Source: Eutrigla gurnardus
Lineage: Eukaryota; Chordata; Actinopteri; Perciformes; Triglidae
Direction: 5' to 3'
Length of the DNA stretch: 64,000 nucleotides
Assembly (NCBI GenBank): GCA_963514095.1
Contig: OY741272.1
Span: 24,755,230 to 24,819,229, forward strand
Part shown: positions 1 to 14,479 of the stretch, one piece after another
How positions within the stretch are numbered: position 1 is the stretch's first letter
Layout of the letters: each line of letters starts with the position of its first letter
The notes under the pieces: model-generated
Seen by the model: only the letters and a program-made list of their open reading frames with translations
Databases searched by the model: none
Told to the model about the DNA's origin: nothing
Made by a program: the position numbers and the translations under genes

Positions 1-3000
1 ATGGGCCGGTTATGACAACATGCAAGGGGGGGTGAGACAGGTACCAGTTTAGTGGTCAGAGGTTTTGAAGCCATAGCTGAAAACTGAGGCAACTGATCAG
101 TCAGGGATCTGGATGCAGGGTCTATAGAAAGCTGTTGGTTATATGGAGTCTAGGAGGACTCTCTGTGTATTTTTCGTGTATAGTAGTACTTCGATAATGC
201 ATGAAAATGAATTATATCCTCAGCCTAATGTAAGTTTGACAGGTTTTTTTAAAGTCGGATGGCTTTAAATAGTAATGGCAATAATCATCATCGCAGTAAA
301 TTGAATTAAATCAAGAGCTTGCATAAGTGGTTGCATATTACATGCATATATACATGGCAGTAATCAGGCAGTGGCTCCTTGATGATTGCGTGCCGGGGCT
401 CTAAGTTTAGATCACGATGCACCAGTTAAGATGACATTAGCACGTAGCACCGCAGGTTTAACACAACAACGTGTCTCCGAGTCTCACGTTGGAAATGAAT
501 CAAACTCTGAAAGGAGTTGTGTTATGCCGTACGCCGCGTCTGGCATGCAACATTAGTAAATACATTCGACACTCCTATATAAATACCCATCACATGCACA
601 GTGCTGCACAATGTTGAACAATGGCAGAGAACCTGTGGAAGAAACCATCGTCTTTGCAGTGCTTTAGAGACGGGGGCCAGATTTTCTCCCTAAAAGCCGG
701 CCAGTAATTCAGGATCACATTTCGATCACTAATGTCAATTAACGGAGACCTGAGTACACGGCTTCATCATCATCATAAATCACGCTTCCTCCCGAGATGG
801 ATGATTGAGCTGCTGGCAGAGTTTAGTGGGGGGGGGGAGAGACTAAAACCTCAACGATATTATCAGCAAAGTTATATCTACGTGCTTCTCTGTTGGTTCG
901 TTTAACCTTAAAGCCATTATGTAGACGTAGAAGGCCTACTTTATGAGATTGTGCTTGAAAGCCTCATAAAATCCTCTAATTTAGTCACAATGATCTATGT
1001 CAACCGTCTCTCTGAAACAGAACATATACATCAAATAATAACCGAACAAACATCGTGCAAAAGTTTGAATCCGGTGGCGTTTTTGTTGCCGTCGTGTGAG
1101 TTCTGCGTCTCAGTCGCCCACATAAGGTTGATTCGAGGTATAATTACACCCAGCTCGCTGTAATTCTCTGCAGTCTCACTTCATGAATAATCCGGCATTA
1201 TGATCGGCGGGGAAGCTGGGGGCAAATCCACAAACAATATTATCCAACCCACACGCAATCATGCAATCAGCCGGGGCTTAAGGATATTAGCGTTGAACAT
1301 ACGGCGTTCTATCTGCTGTGATGGACTGTGAAGAGTGATATGTGACGATTTAAAATAAAAAAAAACACACCCACACCCATTCCCGTGGAGTGTAATGGAC
1401 TTCAGTGCTCCGGGGAGAAGCAAAGTCACTCCATTTATTAATGATATCACTTCAGCTCCACATCAGTGAAAACTCTGAAAATGGATACGAGGTGGCGTGG
1501 GACGAGCGGAGGGAGGGGGGGGGGAAGAGTTTCTATAAATCCTCTCACTTCCTGGAAATGTTGTTGGTATCAAAGAGCTTTTTAAGTCTGCAGGCATGTC
1601 TGTAAATCACACAGAGAGGAGCCGAGCTGTTATAATTGCTTTGCAATGCCTGTGATGCCCCACTGCATTATCCGTGTCATAGCTTATTGCTTTTTTATTG
1701 TTAAGTGCCTCGTAAAAACGGCATCAATACATGACCATTGATTTGCGCACGGCCGGGTAAGCTCCCCCAGATGGTGAACATACATGATCCGCATGCATGC
1801 ACGCACACAGATGAAGAGGGGGGGGAGTCACAAGAGGATGCCAGCGTCAGATGTTCCTCTGCTCGAGACCCCCACGCCGGCCCGGATGAATAAATGGATG
1901 TGTCCAGCTGGACAAGAGGGAGCCTGGAGGGAGGCAGCGGAGGGACGAGGCCTCCGTTTGCTGCTGGTGCTCACTTTGAAACCGGGCTTCGTGTCACAAG
2001 TGAATGAATGCGCGAGTGTGTATGTCACAGTGTTTGTACTGTGGAGCATTGTCTGTATTAGCTCAGGCCCCGGCTCCCACATCCTGACTGGTGGTCACAC
2101 AGTTAGACCACAGACACAATACGCAGGCTTATCGGAGCGCGAGCAGAACACTCTTCTTTTGATTAATAAGCTATGGCGCTGCGGAGTCACAAGCCAAAAG
2201 AATCTGGTGAGCTCCAGGCTGCGATCCTTCGAAACAGAAAATCCTCAGAAATTGAACAATTTAAAAAAATGATACGTTTTTTAGGGGAAATCTGGACCAG
2301 AACAGAAATGCATAGTCGTGATCCAAAAAAAATCAGCTCACCCAGAAGCTCCTCCCCCTTTTATTATCACCTTAACCCACCGAGAGCTCGAGTGAGAATC
2401 TCGGCTATTATTCACTCGGTAACCGAGCGGTGATATTAATTGTTTTGTCTCAGGAAAGGTCCAATCTCCTGAAACATAAAGGACTAGATGTTGTTCATTA
2501 CCGTCACAGCGCTGTCTTCATTACAGCGACATGTTCTTACAATATGCTTACGTGTGTGTGTGTGTGCACACACACACAGTGGAGGTTTATCTCTGACTAT
2601 AGCTCATAGTTCTACATGTCTGGCGTTCCTCTGTGTCACATCATCGGCCGTCTAGTGCAATCAATCAAGAGAGCCCATTGTGCCTCACAAAAAGCCAATG
2701 AGCTGCATCAATAACTGAGCCTGCACTCCCCACCCATGAATATTCCCCTAATGAAACAATCTCTTACTGCAACACAGGCCTGGAAGTCAGAGGGAGAGAG
2801 AAAGGAAATGAGAGAGGCTGCACGGCGACAGGAACGTCTCTTTCTGTCCCTCAACGACGCACGATGACGAGGAAGAAGAAGGTGAAAGAGAGGAAGACCA
2901 ATGTTTTTTCGCTGCCCTTTTGCTTGTAAGCTAACGCTGTTAACAAAAGGGCACTAGCTGACTGTAACCCACTCTTAATGCCCATCCCCCAAAGACGCAC

Positions 3001-5031
3001 CAAGAGAAAGCGACGGGAGGAAATAATGGCCGCATTCACTTCTTCAAAACATCACACATGGAAGAATCACGGTAATGTCCCTCCCTCAAGCAGCCTTCAT
3101 TTCCATTAAAACAACATATCACTCCCCGGTCCCTATTAACCCGGGGACCTGGGCCGTCCTCGGCTCCAGCACGAGCTGGAACACTCTGCACGAGAGAAAA
3201 AAAAACAGCGTGTTCATCACTTGGCCTCCCACTACCGCCATTAACTCTTTGCTAAGAACCATTATTTAAACGCTGAAAGCCGAGCGAGTCATTCGGAGCG
3301 CCGCAGTGCCAGCTCCTAACGTCTCTTCTATGGCCGCAGCTGCGGCGTGTCGTCTGGAATCTGTCGAGGGGCCCGTAAGTGACGCTCCATTGAGCCTCCA
3401 CAAACAACACAAGACAGAATGAACCACCGAGGCTGGAGAGAGAGAAAAAAAGGGGGGAATGTTTCTCCTCTGAAACAGAGAAGAAAAGCACAGACGAGAG
3501 GGAGAATTACAGGAAACGTGATGCTCATGTTTCATTTATCAGTGTTAAGACGGAAGCAACGAGGAGGCGGACGCCTCTCCAGCCAGGTGAGGGAGCAGAG
3601 CGGCGTCGCCTGCCTCTCCACCTTCCTATAGCAACACAATAGAGCCACGTGACCCTTAATCCATAGCCTCTCCTCTGGCTGTGAGTCACATGGAGACCCC
3701 CTACCTGTGCCATATCTACTGCTCTGCACACAAACACGTACGCAGCATTCACTCCCCACAGAACGCATCATCCGCCTCGACAACAACAGGGATATTTACA
3801 GCCGCCCCCCCCCCCTCCACCTCCCTGCCCCCGGGGAGGCCGGGTTTCTTGTCACGAAGCCGGCCCTCTCCGCACACAGGGAACCGTGGGTGACTCCAAC
3901 GATCGCTGCCAATCTGACGGAGAGGACAGCTATTCTAGACTACCGACAGGAAGCGCGACGCTGGTGTGAATCCTCCCCCCCCCCCCCTCCACGTCTGAGG
4001 CTCTTCGTCCCCTTGAGAAACAATCACAGAGGCCTGGCCTTTGACGTCAGCGTTGGTCGTAAAAGGCAGAGACGAGGGCAGAGATTAACAAGAGCTCTCC
4101 GAGGGGGGTAGACCCCTCTTCCTGTTGCTAGGAGGCGCCGAGTGTCTCATCTTTTCATCACTGGATGTCTTTTAAAGGAGACAAATATTTAGAGGGAGGG
4201 GTGGAGAAGGACGGGAATAGAGTCAACTAATAACGGGGCTGTTCTCCGTCACGTCAGATTGTTCTTCCCTGATTAGTTTTAAACGGTTTGTTCATCCTTC
4301 CTTATCAGGTGTGTGACCGCAACTAACAACCTGTATCTACACCAGTAAGATTTGAAGTATTTACTGGTAAACTAGATATCGCTTTAGGTCACGGCCTGCA
4401 GTGTACAGTATAATTCTTCCTGATTTACGATGTGAGAATATAAAATATGAGAATATACCTGGTGGTTAATTACAATGTAATTTCTCTTTAATTTCCTCCC
4501 AAATGCCTGATTCTTGCTGAGTAGCTCATTATTCTTACATTTTTATACATAAGTTTGTACTTCTTGTTCCCTTTCACCTATACATGTATTTGTACGTGCT
4601 GCACCGATAGATTGATCCTTGATTGATACCCTTTAGTTGGATCGTTCCAGTGGTGAGATATCATCTATTAAACTCCACACTGGTGGCATCAATGGGATGA
4701 AAACCCGAAAATGCCAAAAGAAAGCGGCGGATGGGCTTCTACCATGACGACACAACAACAAACAAAAAAGAAATAAATAAGAGCTATACCTCTCTGATGG
4801 CTGATTCTCCATTCCCTGATTTCATGGTGACATTTAGTCACGTTCTTTGCTCATCAAGGAAATGGCAACATTTCAAAGGAGTTGTGTGCGGTGACATGAT
4901 TAGACGCTGTGAGAGATGGGAGCCGTCCAACGAGCCTCAAACAGGAAGCACGCCACGGCGGCCAATGGCAACGCAAGTCAGACTGCACGTCCAGGGTGGA
5001 AGGTCAATGGGGTTGCATCGTCAGCAGGCCG

Positions 5032-5033
<2 letters not shown>
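1..5033. other. upstream intergenic DNA, no gene recognised
   Basis: Open frames here are short and resemble no known protein. The stretch holds a 24-bp perfect GT/CA palindrome centred at 2566/2567, C-runs near 3804 and 3976, and scattered purine-rich runs. A TATAAA-like word at about 579 is followed by only an 18-codon ORF, so no gene is called. Nothing else stands out. Confidence 0.6.
2555..2578. repeat. 24-bp perfect GT/CA palindrome
   Basis: Twelve bases of GT repeat are followed directly by twelve of CA repeat, so the array is its own reverse complement and could extrude a small cruciform. Confidence 0.85.

Positions 5034-5118
<85 letters not shown>
5034..5118. repeat. (GT)42 microsatellite
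   Basis: Uninterrupted dinucleotide array of 85 nt, the longest pure one in the window. Confidence 0.99.
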
Positions 5119-5121
<3 letters not shown>

Positions 5122-6782
5122 TGCTTTATGATACACAGTCTTTTGACACCTTAGCAGAAGCTGCTGACTCCCTTGTCAGGTCTTAACCCTGAATCCTGAT
5201 TATAACAGAGGCTGTAAGGACCAGCAGATCCTCCTTTTAGCACACTTACTGCACAGATTGAAGGTATTATTATTATGATTATTATTATTATTATTACTAA
5301 AGACACAAAGTGGATGGACTTGGCACAAAGACCGCATGTTTATTTGATTTTCAAACCTACAAGCTGACAATGAGTAACATGTCGGCCCGTGTTGGTCTCT
5401 TATCGTCTCCAAATAATAATGCAAAGTAAAGGGAGTCATTAGAGGAAGTACTCTTATTCTAAGCTGTCTTCTTGATTACCAGCCATCTGATTGTATGAAG
5501 CCTGTCTTATAAAACACATAGTATTTTTTTCTCTGCTGTCTCCTCCAATTACTGCTTTGAATGAGTGATTTCTGTTAAATGGCAAGTTTAAGTGCCGATG
5601 CAGAAACTACTACGAAGGCTTCTTTGCCTTTGGCACTGCAGGTCCATCCACTCTCATTTTTTACTATTTCACCATGAATTTAATGTGAGCATTAAACAAG
5701 TGGTTTAATACTTGTGTTGGCGTCGAGGGGAACCCGACTAAAGGAATGTTCAATTAAAAGAAAATGTTGGAATTTAAAAACAGTCTTTGAACGCTCCGCC
5801 TGATACGCACTGACAGAAATCTACATTTGGATAGAACAGGTTTTGGAACCAAATCCCCCAAAACATATTTAGCTAATTACGACGTTGTAATTGATTAGTG
5901 GATTGACTGATAATGCCGGCTCTTTCTTTTGGCAGGAGAACAAAGTGTGAAGTGTGATTTGGAGAAATTTGGATGAATTCAAACTGCATATAAAATGACG
6001 GTCAATTTCGTTTTGTTGTAAATGTCAGACAGTATCTGAAATAATTTAACTAACTGTCCGACACATTTGTAGACTCACATGATGCTCTATGTGAAGGAAT
6101 AAATGTAAAGCAAAGATTCAGAAGAGGTGAAAGCTAAATAACCTTTATTCCCCGAGTTAACAACATAGAAAAGCCAAAAGAAACAACAAAAAAATACATT
6201 TCTTCCTATTTTAACTCAAAATACAATATTTTTTTCTTCTGGAAAGAAACAAATATGACGCATGCTTCCATCCAGCTATCAATATCATGCCATTCAACCA
6301 TCAATCAATCAGCAACTGCATCTGAGATGGAGAAGGTCATGAGCTGATCTTTTCAATAATCGAATCATATTCCTCCAGACGTTACATCCCGCCTGCCCAT
6401 CCTGTTTATTAGCTCTACTTTTAATCATAACTTTAGCTGTTTCTTGGTGTCATGTTACATTCTGCATCCTCCAACCCTTAGCTGTAAATATTGAATAGAT
6501 GTTCCTACACGACTGGCTGGTGATTAGTTATCAATAAAACCACAGTTTACTGCCTTTAATATTTGATTCCATTGCCTTCAACACGTTTTAACAAGGCTAC
6601 CTCTGTGCACATGAGGATGAGTATACACCATGTGGATGTTTAAGTCTGGGTGAGTGACACTTCCTTATTGCCACTGGAGGGCAATTCTTTCAACTTGAAA
6701 AGCGTGGGCAATCTTCTTTGTATTTCTGTAAATGTGCCCGGTCGTACCTTCTGTACCCTTAATGTCCACTCCATGTAGACTC

Positions 6783-6785
<3 letters not shown>

Positions 6786-6819
<34 letters not shown>

Positions 6820-6844
6820 GACACACACACACACATAGAGACAC
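6786..6844. repeat. (AC)n microsatellite with ATAGAG interruptions
   Basis: AC array broken twice by the same ATAGAG word, suggesting a duplicated block. Confidence 0.95.
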
Positions 6845-9363
6845 ATGCCTCCCCCCCGACAAACTGCTGTCTCCGTCAATGAAATCGCTCCTGCACAACA
6901 AAACCGTGCAACTACTCACATCAGCAATCAAGTCGATTCAGATTTGCAGGGGAATATCTCTGCACGAACCCGCTGCTGATTTCAATAAGCAACTCAGCCG
7001 TGATTTATAGACTCAAATCCCCCACAGGCGAGCGTGTACGGCCAGCTCTAATGAAACACATTGGTTTGGACGTGATCTGAGGAGTCCAGATAGCTGCGCC
7101 ATGTGGAAAAGAGCATATGGATCGGCGAGCTCCTCTCCAACATTCCTGAGCAATCTGGACGGGACATTGAGCGTTTTTTATTACCACCGAGGACTCGCGA
7201 GTTGCACCGCGGAGGCATCCAGCTGCTCGTTCCCCAGCGGGGTGAGCATCCCATCTCTTCCTCTGGAAAAAAAACAAAACAGGAAAGACCCACTCGCTCG
7301 CTGCTACCGTGAGGTCATGCTTTTGTAACTTTATCTTCGTCATATTGGAGAGAATCCGTCACAGAGGATGAGGAGATCTCGTTTAAACAGTGGGTGGGTT
7401 TGTTCTGCCGAAGCACAACTTATTAACCCTAAACCTTGATGATGAAAAAAAGAAGGAAATCAGCGTCACCTTTGTCTCCCTGACCCGTGACTCACTCTGG
7501 CCTTGAGCAAAAAGGAGCTGTTTGAAGCTCACTTGTTGTGAGATCATCTGAGAATATGTCATCGGTTCCACTCGCGACCCCGATTGGACCTTTTGCTTTC
7601 AGTTACACGGCACACCGTGATAGTGATTAGCTACCATTAGGGCATGTTAGGGGAGAGGAGAGGGGCACAACGGTGGCAGTAATGCCACATTCATCAAGCT
7701 ATCAGCTACGACGTCTGCAGAGCACGGCTCTGAGCTGTGAAAGCGTATGTCCCTTTTTCTATTTCCAGAACAACAAACGCCTTCCTCAGCAAATCAGGAT
7801 ATGTGATTGCATGTAAGGTTATCTGGGGGTGCGACACCAGCGCGTGTACCATTTTGTTATCGAGCGTTCAGGCTTTCAAAAATCATGAATCATAAAACCA
7901 TTATGGCCCCCCATAGTTCATCATTTTTCATTTTTCCAGCAGGTGTCACTCTAAGTGTGATCTCCGACTCCGCCTACGCTAAGAGCTGCGAAACCCACCC
8001 ACCAAACCCTGACTGGGACCCGAGAGGTGGGGTCGGTCAATCAGTCACTGCTCTGCCTTCACCACGGGCGAGTTCACCAGAGGTTCAGCCCTGCCCAGCA
8101 GAGCAGTGTGAAACCCGGTCTGCCTGTCACACTCTGGAACACACTTTGCTGAACCCAAGGCCCCAGAGGGAGGAAATGTTTTCTCCTCGCTGCCGAACAC
8201 CCCCCTCCCTACCTCTTCTTCTGTGTGTGTGTGTGTGCGCTCCGAACTGCTTTAGCTCAGCATTTAAGCCAATCCAAGATAACGATCATTAATTCATTAT
8301 TTTCGGCGGCTTTGGTCATGTAGACTGTGAGAGCATTCATCTCCAGGAAATGGAAAGAGGAGAAGCCATTCTTTCTGTTAAAAAACAAGCGAAGCCTTTT
8401 GATTTCCCAGGGCATGCATCGCCCGCGCCGTTCGGCATGTCAGACGGCGAAAAAAGAAACGTTACTCGTATGGGCCTACAGCGCTGGAGGAAAAAAAAAA
8501 AAAAACACTGACAGGTTGTATTTCAAGGACGCAGCCCTGAGCTTGTTTTGCTGGAGGAGTGAAGTTGAAAGTGCGAGCGTAATTCTCCATTTGTCTTCAG
8601 ACTTCGACTCCGCTGAACCCTGTCATTTCTAATCTGGCGGGGGGCCACAGCTGCTTTACACGGTGGTTTCACGCCAACGCGAGCTCACGTATACATCGTC
8701 ATGTGTGAATCTTCATCTATATTGATGGCAGGTTACATAACAAACAGACGGGGATCTACATGTTCTGGACACAGCGACCGTCTTACATTTCATGCCCGTG
8801 TGTATTTGCACGCGTCATATTTGAGCAAAAGGGGAAATAAAAAAAAGTTGGATCAAAAGGCACTCACGCTGCTTCTTGCCGACTGAAGGGAAAAGTGCTG
8901 CGTCTTAAGTGGTTAATGTTCGTCCCACAAGAGAGGAGCTGAAAGCTGATGTGTCTCTTTAAGGTACATGGCTGCTTGCAAACCAGGTTTATTGTAGCAC
9001 TAAACAGTGCTCAGACAGACAGCAGAGGAGGGGGCTGCTTTTGCTCTTTTCCCCCTCCTTTTTTTCAGTTGCAGGATCAATTGTGCGAGGCCGGGTTACA
9101 TGCAAATTAAAGCAGAAAGGGAGAGAGAGGAAAGAAAAAACTGGTTAACTTTGTAAAGACTTTTTTCCCTCGGATGCAGTGCTGTTGGTTTCGGTCAGTC
9201 CATACTGATTACACTTCAGATTTAAAAGCCTTGAATTCCCCTCGAAGGTTTTCGTCTGACGTTTTAAACCCCGGCTGGCACGCAGGTTCGATTTCATTAT
9301 CGGAGGTCAAACCCAGATGGGCGAATTAAGCTTAAACAAACAGAGTCTGCACAGTGAATATAC

Positions 9364-9385
9364 ATATATATATATATATATATAT
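9364..9385. repeat. (TA)n tract
   Basis: About 11 TA units in AT-rich surroundings. Confidence 0.9.
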
Positions 9386-12300
9386 TGTAAAAAAAAAAGC
9401 TTAATAGTACCTCACTGATTTGGTTTTGCTCTTCCGTTAAGTTGGAGGCCTTGCCAGAGACTTTTATATATTTATAAAAAAAAAGAAGAAGGCGGAGGCC
9501 GAGCTAAAGGCCTTCATCTTCCATTCCAAAGCCTTCAGTTAATAACGCAGGCTTTCTATCAAAGTGTTGAAGTCTCAAGTTCAACTCTGACTCTAACTCA
9601 AGTCGGTGACCCTGATGATGTCATCGTGGTTTTCACACATTGAGTTGTGCTTCGCCCTGATCTGTAAACTGACCTTCATGTGTAAACATGTCTTTTTGGA
9701 TTTTTTTTTTACATAAATCATTCAATATCAACCCTGCTGTAGCTCCGAACAGAGCTGCTGATTTCCACTGCCATGACATCATCCACGTCGTAATGAAGTC
9801 ACATCTGGTCATAAAGCTGCACCGTTTTGATGAGCTCACGATAGTCGGGCTGTTTACCAGCATCGGTGATGTGATTTAAACAGCGACTGACCAGCAGCGG
9901 CCCATTAAAAAAACACGACTCAGACCACGGAAACAGCAGAAACCACCTTTAGCTGGTCTTGGCAGTTTTTTTTTTTTTTTTAGTCAGCGAGCTCAAGGTC
10001 AAACTTATTTACTTGCCCCTTAAAAAATGAGGAAGAGTTTGATTGATGCAGACAACCCACTGACCTCGACACGAAATACATTCAGAAATCAATTACACCC
10101 TGGATAATGGAGGGAACACCCCTCAGCTGCACCGAGCCAACACTTTAAGGCATCACCGTGAAAACGTTGCACATATTTGAATGAAACTATAACTGAAAAT
10201 AGAATCTGGATGAAAAAGAAGAAAATCAGGCTGTAAAGCAAAGAAATCAGCAAAAAAAAACAGAAAGAGTTCTTTGTACTTGATGTGTCAACATTTTGAA
10301 GGGATGACTCCGTAATGATTGCGATGACTCGGCTATTATATTTGAAGTTTATTAGTCACAGCGTGTACCGCAGCTACAAGCAAACCTCTGACTACTCCAA
10401 GTGAAGGCAGTAAACGCTACTTCCCTCAACAAGCTGCGTCTCTTTGAACTGTGCGACAACACAGATTTGTCTCATGCAGATTAGTTGATTGGTTTCCAAG
10501 GCAACCTGTCTGTTATATTTCCCCGCAGCTATATCTGCACTTCCCGCCGTCCGTCTCCGTTCTCAGCGTCAAACCGTAAATCTCTCGGGAACATCCAAAC
10601 GCCGTCGCAGGCTGAGCAGCAGGCGGGGGGAAAAAAAAGCAGACGCAGACGGACACGAGACAGGACGTTGCAACACAACAACAACAGAAAAAAAGAGAAC
10701 ATTTTGAGAAAAACACATATTGCTGAACACTGAAAAAAAGAAAAGAGGAGCTATTTGGTTTGCTCTAGATTTGGAAAGGCACGACAAATTGGTCCAAATT
10801 CATTGGTGTGAAGCATATGGGAGAATCATCTACAGCTTTGGGTTGTAATTCACACGGCTTGTTTTGTTGTTTAAAAAAAAAGTACAGGAGCTCAATCAAA
10901 GGATACTCGATGCCAAAATCCAACAAAATGTGCTTTGGTGGAAAAGAAAACAACTTGTTGGAGAGTTTTCATCCATTTAACAGCACTTTTATTTTCTCTT
11001 TTAATATTCCCTCATGAGTTTTCATAGGTTTAATGAATCCTCTGGCATTCAAATCTTACTGAATTCCTTTTTTGATTCTGAATCATCATTGAGAGGAAAC
11101 TCATCAGCAGTCACAGCTTGTATTCTAAAGCTGAAACATATGACCCCTGCAACACAACTACTCAAACCCCAGTCAGCATGGAAGCATACCAGGCTGATAA
11201 CGTGCAGACAACAATAAACGTTTCTAAAAACTCTCATTTTAGGGCTCAAGTTGTTTGTAAGTTTTTATGACCGGCCGTGTCCACCTCTGAGCATTAAGCA
11301 TTAACTTAGACATGTGACTCATTTTTTATTTTATGCTGCACGTTAAAATAGATTGTTTGGGTCGCGTACAGCCAACAGGAATTCTGAGTTTCTTCCCCTC
11401 AAGTCGCCGGTTTCTCATGGAAATGTCAGTTTAGAAGCCGATGATATCATCCATGTCAGCCAAACGTGGATGAGGTAATAATTAGACCTGCGGGACTGAA
11501 GTGGAGTGGAGCAGTTCGGGGTCTAAATCAGCACGGAGGCTATTTCAGTGCTACACAAGAGGTCGGAGGTCAGCAGCAACAACCGAGCGTGTTTTCCACC
11601 GACACGGGAGGGGAAAACTAGATGTTTGGGTTCCTTGACTTCCCTTTTAAAGAGAGTGTTCAAAGGAGCAGCCTGAATGAACATAATGAGAGATGGGAAG
11701 ACGTTTTTATCTATACAGGACCAATTATGTAACGCACTTTAGGGATATGAGATCCACCTGAACAACAACGAGGCAATAGGAGGTAATGAAAGAGCAGATG
11801 GAGCTCAAGTATAGGCAACCGCTGGGTAATAATAGAGCTGAAATGTTTATTTTCTCATTGTGTTTGAAGTTTCATGAAAGTTTTACTCTGTTTAAACTCA
11901 TGTGGTAAAGTGTGTGTCCCCTCACTCTGTAGCAGAGGGAGTATAGCAGCACTGTTCATCCACGGGGGAGAAATGTATACGTTTTATTTTTTATATTTTA
12001 TTTTTTAAATATTACCACTCAAAATCCCACAACAGCATCACTACCTAGCCTATTAAATAGGCCTTTTTTCTGGGTTGCCTGCAGCATCACCTCGGTGCAT
12101 CATGGCTGTGATGCAAGGGGGCACCGGCTAAAATATTGCCGAGGGCATAAAATAAAATAAATAAAAGACTGCACTCCATCCTGCATCAACACAAACAGCA
12201 ACATCCAATACTCAATAGAAGTCACTAGTGAGTAAAAACACTGTAAATCTCTGCAATTAGTGTGGTTTAAATCTGCCTCACCCAACAGAGACAGTGGTTT

Positions 12301-13083
12301 CATATAAACAGGTGATGGGAAGACATGTGTCACCAAACAGTTATCCATTAAAAACCCAGCTTTAGACAGTTACTCACGGCTGTGACACTTGATGGGGGCG
12401 TTAAACTACTTTTAGTTGGAGCCTCATACAACCCAGTTTGACCTCAAGTGGGCCGGACCAGTAAAACCATTGCATGATGAGTCTATAAATAAGAATAATG
12501 ATATAAAAAAAAAACATTTCCCTTTCTTTTTGTGTAAAGAATAGATTCTGAAAACGTCCATGAAAAAAAAAAAATCCATTTACAAAGCAGACAATGAACA
12601 GCCTGAGACGTCTCACTGATCTCGGCATCCACTGAAAACTGTTTCCTCAAACCTGCCAACGATTCGTTTATCTTCTGCCTTCTCAGATGTCATCGCAAGT
12701 TCTTTTATTTCCCGCCATGATGAGTCTGATTGCGGCGCTGATATCGTATTCTCTGAGCACTGAAATGTGTTGTAAACACATTTACTTCAGTGGAGGAATA
12801 TGGACTGGACCATTATTTAGGGGGGAGGGGGGGAAACCAAACAATCCTTGGGTTTTCCAAGGACTACTATTCTTATTAGGACAATTTTATTGTAAAATTG
12901 GAATTAATGACATCTCAAAATCTTTTGTTTTATTATCTCTGGCTAGCTTTTACAGTCAACCTCTCACTCCTCATCAATTATTAATAACCTGATTTATTGT
13001 TAAGATATAGCCACGTGCACCAATCACTGGGATTTGTAGTTCTGGCCTGTGACTCGTATTTTCTTTCCCGAGATGATGAACTT

Positions 13084-13112
13084 GGAGGGGGGAGGGGGGG
13101 GGGGGGGGGGGA
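13084..13112. repeat. G-run
   Basis: Almost pure G run of 29 nt interrupted by single A, able to form quadruplex structures and prone to length errors. Confidence 0.9.
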
Positions 13113-14329
13113 GACGCATTAATCCAACATAATTGCCACAGACCATCTGTCTGTCTGTTTGTTCAACATGTCATCATGTGTTGGTCCGTCACACACGATG
13201 TCTCCAGCACCCCTGACCGGGTTTTAATGAAACACGAGGGGCACGATTGCTTCGTTGACTTAATCATTTAGCGTCGAAAACGTTTGTTTTCGTTCCGATA
13301 GAAGCGGTCCGTATACGGGAAAGCAGCACAAGCAGTCAGATTTGATGGAAGTCCCCCGGTTTCACATAAAAAAACACGTGTCGGGAAGTGAAAGGTGAAA
13401 TCAAACTTTTTAACTAATTTCCCAAACAGTTGGGAAATGCCTTTTGCAGAACTACGTCCTGGTTCCACGTCGACTTTGGTTGTCTCCAAATAAGTTTTAT
13501 TTTAAATAATCAAGCTGTGTCATCACATTGAGAATCCTTACAATGTGCCTAGGAAGGAAGGATGTGTCTCACTGTGGCCCCTTTTTTTATAATTGGACAA
13601 AAAGCCCTAAGGAAGGCACAACAGCTGCAGCATTTCATACACAATAATTCATATTTCGGATCAGATTTGCAGGTATCGCAAGAAAGCCGAGACTGTTTTT
13701 CAGGGTTTTTCAAACTTGCTGATCGTCCTGAGGGGCTCCTGTAGTGTGGAAGGCCCTTATGCTACACACACTTGTGAGAGAAAAGGGCTGGCACCTGCTT
13801 TTTCCCGGCTGTAATACCAGCAATTTAGAAGCGCAAGTTAGCGTTTTTACTCATTGCTCAAATCCCTCTGCGGCAATGCACAACCTGTTATTAGTCTGTT
13901 TATGTGTTTATGCTTAGGCCTCGATGTAAAAAAAAGAAGAAGTGGCAATTCAAACCTATAATATTATGATAATAAACCTATAATAGATTTAGAAGAGTAT
14001 TATAGTAACACACTGTGCCATAAAGGTAGTTTAGGAATAATGTATTTTATACTGTATATTCTTGAATGCCACAACGTTCCAATAGTGTTATAAAGTCTTA
14101 AATGCTCAGCGTACATGCAGAAAGTCCCTTTAGGAACATTCTACTGGCTTGTGTTGGGCATGTAGCATGAAAGCATGAATAAACAATGCACTGCTGATGG
14201 GAGAATTGCATTTCTTGATTATTTATTTAGTGATTGTTTAATACCAAACACATACAGGTGTGCACCCTGGGACCTGATTTGATGTCCTGCAGTTGCTTCA
14301 CCACTCACACGTGCGGTGGTCAGCTTTAT

Positions 14330-14332
<3 letters not shown>

Positions 14333-14413
<81 letters not shown>
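14333..14413. repeat. (GT)40 microsatellite
   Basis: Uninterrupted array of 81 nt just upstream of the promoter-like block. Confidence 0.99.
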
Positions 14414-14415
<2 letters not shown>

Positions 14416-14479
14416 GCTGAAAGGCCCACTAATTACATAACTCATTACAAAGCTGTATGGCTTAGAACATGCTCATTAT

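Larger units (their letters stand above)
5119..14332. other. upstream intergenic DNA, no gene confidently recognised
   Basis: Contains an (ATT)n tract near 5266-5297, an AC array at 6786-6844, a TA tract at 9364-9385 and a G-run at 13084-13112. A CpG-richer, exon-like open stretch at about 7094-7232 ends in a donor-like GGGGTGAGC, but it lacks a convincing acceptor and any recognisable protein similarity. The rest looks like ordinary non-coding DNA of moderate GC. Confidence 0.55.

Noticed and set aside
575..680. TATAAA-like word followed by ATG
   Set aside because: The ORF has only 18 codons, resembles nothing known, and shows no other promoter element.
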